From NCBI GenBank assembly GCA_034509925.1, contig CM067526.1:8328244-8392243 (forward strand): 64,000 nt of DNA, written 5' to 3'. A model generated the notes under the pieces. It was not told the DNA's origin. It ran no database searches and saw only the letters and a list, made by a program, of their open reading frames with translations. Shown piece by piece: positions 61,735-64,000 of this stretch. Every line of letters starts with the position of its first letter. The first letter of the stretch is position 1. Both the position numbers and the translations under genes were made by a program. The stretch is from Hirudinaria manillensis. Taxonomy: Eukaryota; Annelida; Clitellata; Hirudinida; Hirudinidae.

Positions 61735-64000
61735 CTGAATGGAAAGTCATTGCACTTTGAATCATTGTTATTTATTTAAGCATTTTCAAGTTTAGGCAGT
61801 GGATCTGTTCTATTCTAAGCCAATGTTACTTGTTGTTCGTGATAGAAAAATGTTAAACGATTGCTAAAAAGTTGATGGGAATATATACGTTTCTCGATTT
61901 GGGTTTAAATACACATTTCATATAATCACCAAATAAAATGGACTTTAAATAAATAGTCATCCATACTTGGTACAATATTGTATTGATACTTACTAAAAGC
62001 AAAGCTCTTGCTTTTACAATAATAGATAGCTAAGTGGTTTCATAAACTAGCATTAAACACTTGCAATTTCTTTCCCAAATAAGAGTAAAATATATTATAT
62101 ATAAAATATTGAGTCATGCTACAATCAAACATTATAGATTCAAAATAGTGATGTATTATTATAGATTCAAAACAATGATGTATTATATTTCTCTTTGAAG
62201 ATTTTGTGTTTTTTCCAGTTTGTAAGTCTAAATTCCTCCTTGGAATGATGTGACACTTTCAGCATGAAAGCATTCAGCATTGAAATTCTAAATAAATATT
62301 AGATAGTCTGCAAGTCAGAAATACATCATAAAACTGAATTCTTTGGGAAAAATTAAAATTCATAATAATAGTAAGCATGTGTTATTTCTGCACAGATGTT
62401 TAGAATAACATTTGAATCGATATTAATTGCTAAGATTAGTAAATTATGGTGTTCACAAATTGAAGTAAACCACAAATGCTTTGAATGTTTGAAAACAAAA
62501 TTGATCACAAATGCCATCTCAAGAAATTATTAGCACAAGCACAAGTGAAAAAGTAATGGTTGTGCTCCAAAAACATTTTAAGAACAAATCTTTTCACGAA
62601 ATTACATAAGCATGTCACAAGACATACCCATAACAAAGCTGAAATCTTGCAGATTATAATGCTTTGAACTAATTTTCATTTCAACTTATTTCATCTTAGC
62701 ATAAACAGTTTTCAAATGAAATGCAATACGTTGAAGATGGATAGCAGCTTCAGAAATCATTGAAAACCCAAATATAATATGAACAGACATCAAAGTCCAA
62801 TTCTCTAATTTTTCTACTTTGCCTTCTTCCCCATAAAAAAAGATGGGAAGTTAAAAGATTTATGAGTCTAATTTCTGTGAATTATACAATATCATTTGCA
62901 ATACTAATTGTTATGCAAATTAAATGGTGCTGGTTCAATAAAGTCATGGATTCTTGAGATTCGTAGCCGTGACACAAACTCTTGGAAACTACTGAACTAT
63001 GAAATTGCGACTGACAATTGAAGGTACAAAAGTCAACAACAACAACATAAAATATCTTTAAACTAGATTTAGTGGATTAATGGAAATTTACTCATTATTT
63101 GTTGACATTATTATTATTATTATTAACAAGAATATTATGAACAGGTAAACCGCTGTAATTAAATAACTTAACGTTATTGCCAATAATAGATCTAATTCTA
63201 TCTCTTTAAATAGGTTGCCTCCTTAGCAGGAATAATTCCTTTCAGGCATCCGCGGTCTCACTGTCATATATTTTCTTTTCCAATTTGTGTGGTGTTGTTA
63301 ATTTTGGTGTCTCCAAAAAAAAGATGAATAAATGAATAAAAACAGGTATTACTTGGAGAAGATTTTCATGGCTAACAATATTGCTAGTCATAGGAAAGGC
63401 AATTTATTTTAATCCCCTCAAATATTCTAAGAATGTAATTAGTTATTTTTATACATGTCTTCCTAATCTTAATTTTCATCATCATCATCATCATCATCAT
63501 CAGCCCAAGTATCATTAGCAAAGCCATCAAAATGTTTACTCCATCCTCTCTTCAAGGGGTTCATGTGAGATAGATTCCCTAGTTTTCTCCATACTTTGTA
63601 CTAGTTATAAGAATTGTGAGATGAGGCTCCTCGTAAGCAAATATTTAACTTGCGCTTCAATGTGTTTTGAATCCATGCAAATTGATTCTATTTTGGATTC
63701 TGACAAGCAGACATTGAAGGCTCAAAGACTTCACAAAGTAAATAATTTCACGTACGCAACAGGTCATCAGTTTGTGACCAATGTTTTAAGTAATATTTAA
63801 AATGAGAAGTGGTATGACAATTACAAGTTGCTATATTTATTTGTTATATTATTATTATTATTTTTATTATTATTATATTATATTGCAGGGGTCAGCATTT
63901 GATGACATTGTGGGAAGTTGTACATCTAAATCATTTTGTTGTACCAACAAGCTATTATTTTCTCAATTTAGCCATAGGTATCAGTTAGTAATCAAACTTC
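61735..64000 (-). other. Probable long intron of the SLC16-like gene
   Basis: No further transporter exon was recognised. The stretch is AT-rich, with an ATC triplet run at about 63477-63500 and an ATT-rich run at about 63846-63882. It may be one long intron or may hide small divergent exons. Confidence 0.45.
62131..62184. repeat. 27-bp direct tandem duplication
   Basis: The unit starting ATTATAGATTCAAAA and ending TGATGTATT occurs at 62131-62157 and again at 62158-62184, differing at two positions. It is a recent local duplication with no evident function. Confidence 0.85.

Overview
This is an AT-rich nuclear window from an animal. It carries intron-rich orthologues of conserved metazoan genes with canonical GT-AG junctions, many microsatellites and a retrotransposon relic. 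A Cys-loop acetylcholine receptor alpha subunit, a PHACTR (RPEL/PP1) protein, STIL and CDC14 together indicate a eumetazoan. The compact gene spacing and mostly short introns would suit an invertebrate such as a tunicate, but the exact lineage is a guess. Nothing bacterial, viral or CRISPR-like was seen.

Layout: 1-5.4 kb is gene-free and dominated by a ~2.5 kb (TTCA)n array plus trinucleotide low-complexity DNA. At 5.4-5.8 kb is a BEL/Pao gag relic (-). At 6.2-12.5 kb is STIL (+), a centriole duplication scaffold of at least 19 exons. At 13.3-15.2 kb is a single-exon ankyrin-repeat protein (-). At 16.0-20.4 kb is a nicotinic acetylcholine receptor alpha-type subunit (-), 8 exons, complete. 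At 21.8-26.6 kb is CDC14 phosphatase (+), 13 exons. At 28.4-31.2 kb is AP-1 mu (+), 11 exons. At 31.7-39.0 kb is PHACTR (-), 12 exons. At 40.0-42.5 kb is ALG11 (+), 6 exons, converging on an RWDD2-type RWD/DUF1115 gene (-) at 42.6-43.5 kb. At 43.7 kb is a tiny RBIS-like ORF (+). At 44.3-46.2 kb is a BTB gene (-) preceded by a FAR1/ZSWIM-like module. 46.3-50.7 kb is gene-poor. At 50.7-51.9 kb is a single-exon 391-aa protein of unknown family (+). At 53.4-56.8 kb is UTP15 (-), 12 exons. At 57.5-58.0 kb is RNF7/RBX2 (+), 3 exons. At 58.4-59.0 kb is RPS20 (-). At 60.8 kb and beyond is the 3' part of an SLC16-type transporter (-) whose 5' end appears to lie outside the window.

The genes do not form a pathway. 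They are housekeeping and cell-biology genes: cell cycle and centrosome (STIL, CDC14, RNF7), ribosome production (UTP15, RPS20), secretory pathway (AP-1 mu, ALG11), actin/PP1 (PHACTR), neurotransmission (nAChR) and transport (SLC16). Exon models were built by hand from splice sites, reading phase and recalled family sequence. For eight genes the phases close exactly from start to stop. The least ordinary items are the possible FAR1/ZSWIM-like plus BTB combination, the single-exon protein with a possible split Hsp20-like fold, the apparently chimeric retroelement relic and the giant tetranucleotide array. I found no convincing wholly new biological system.
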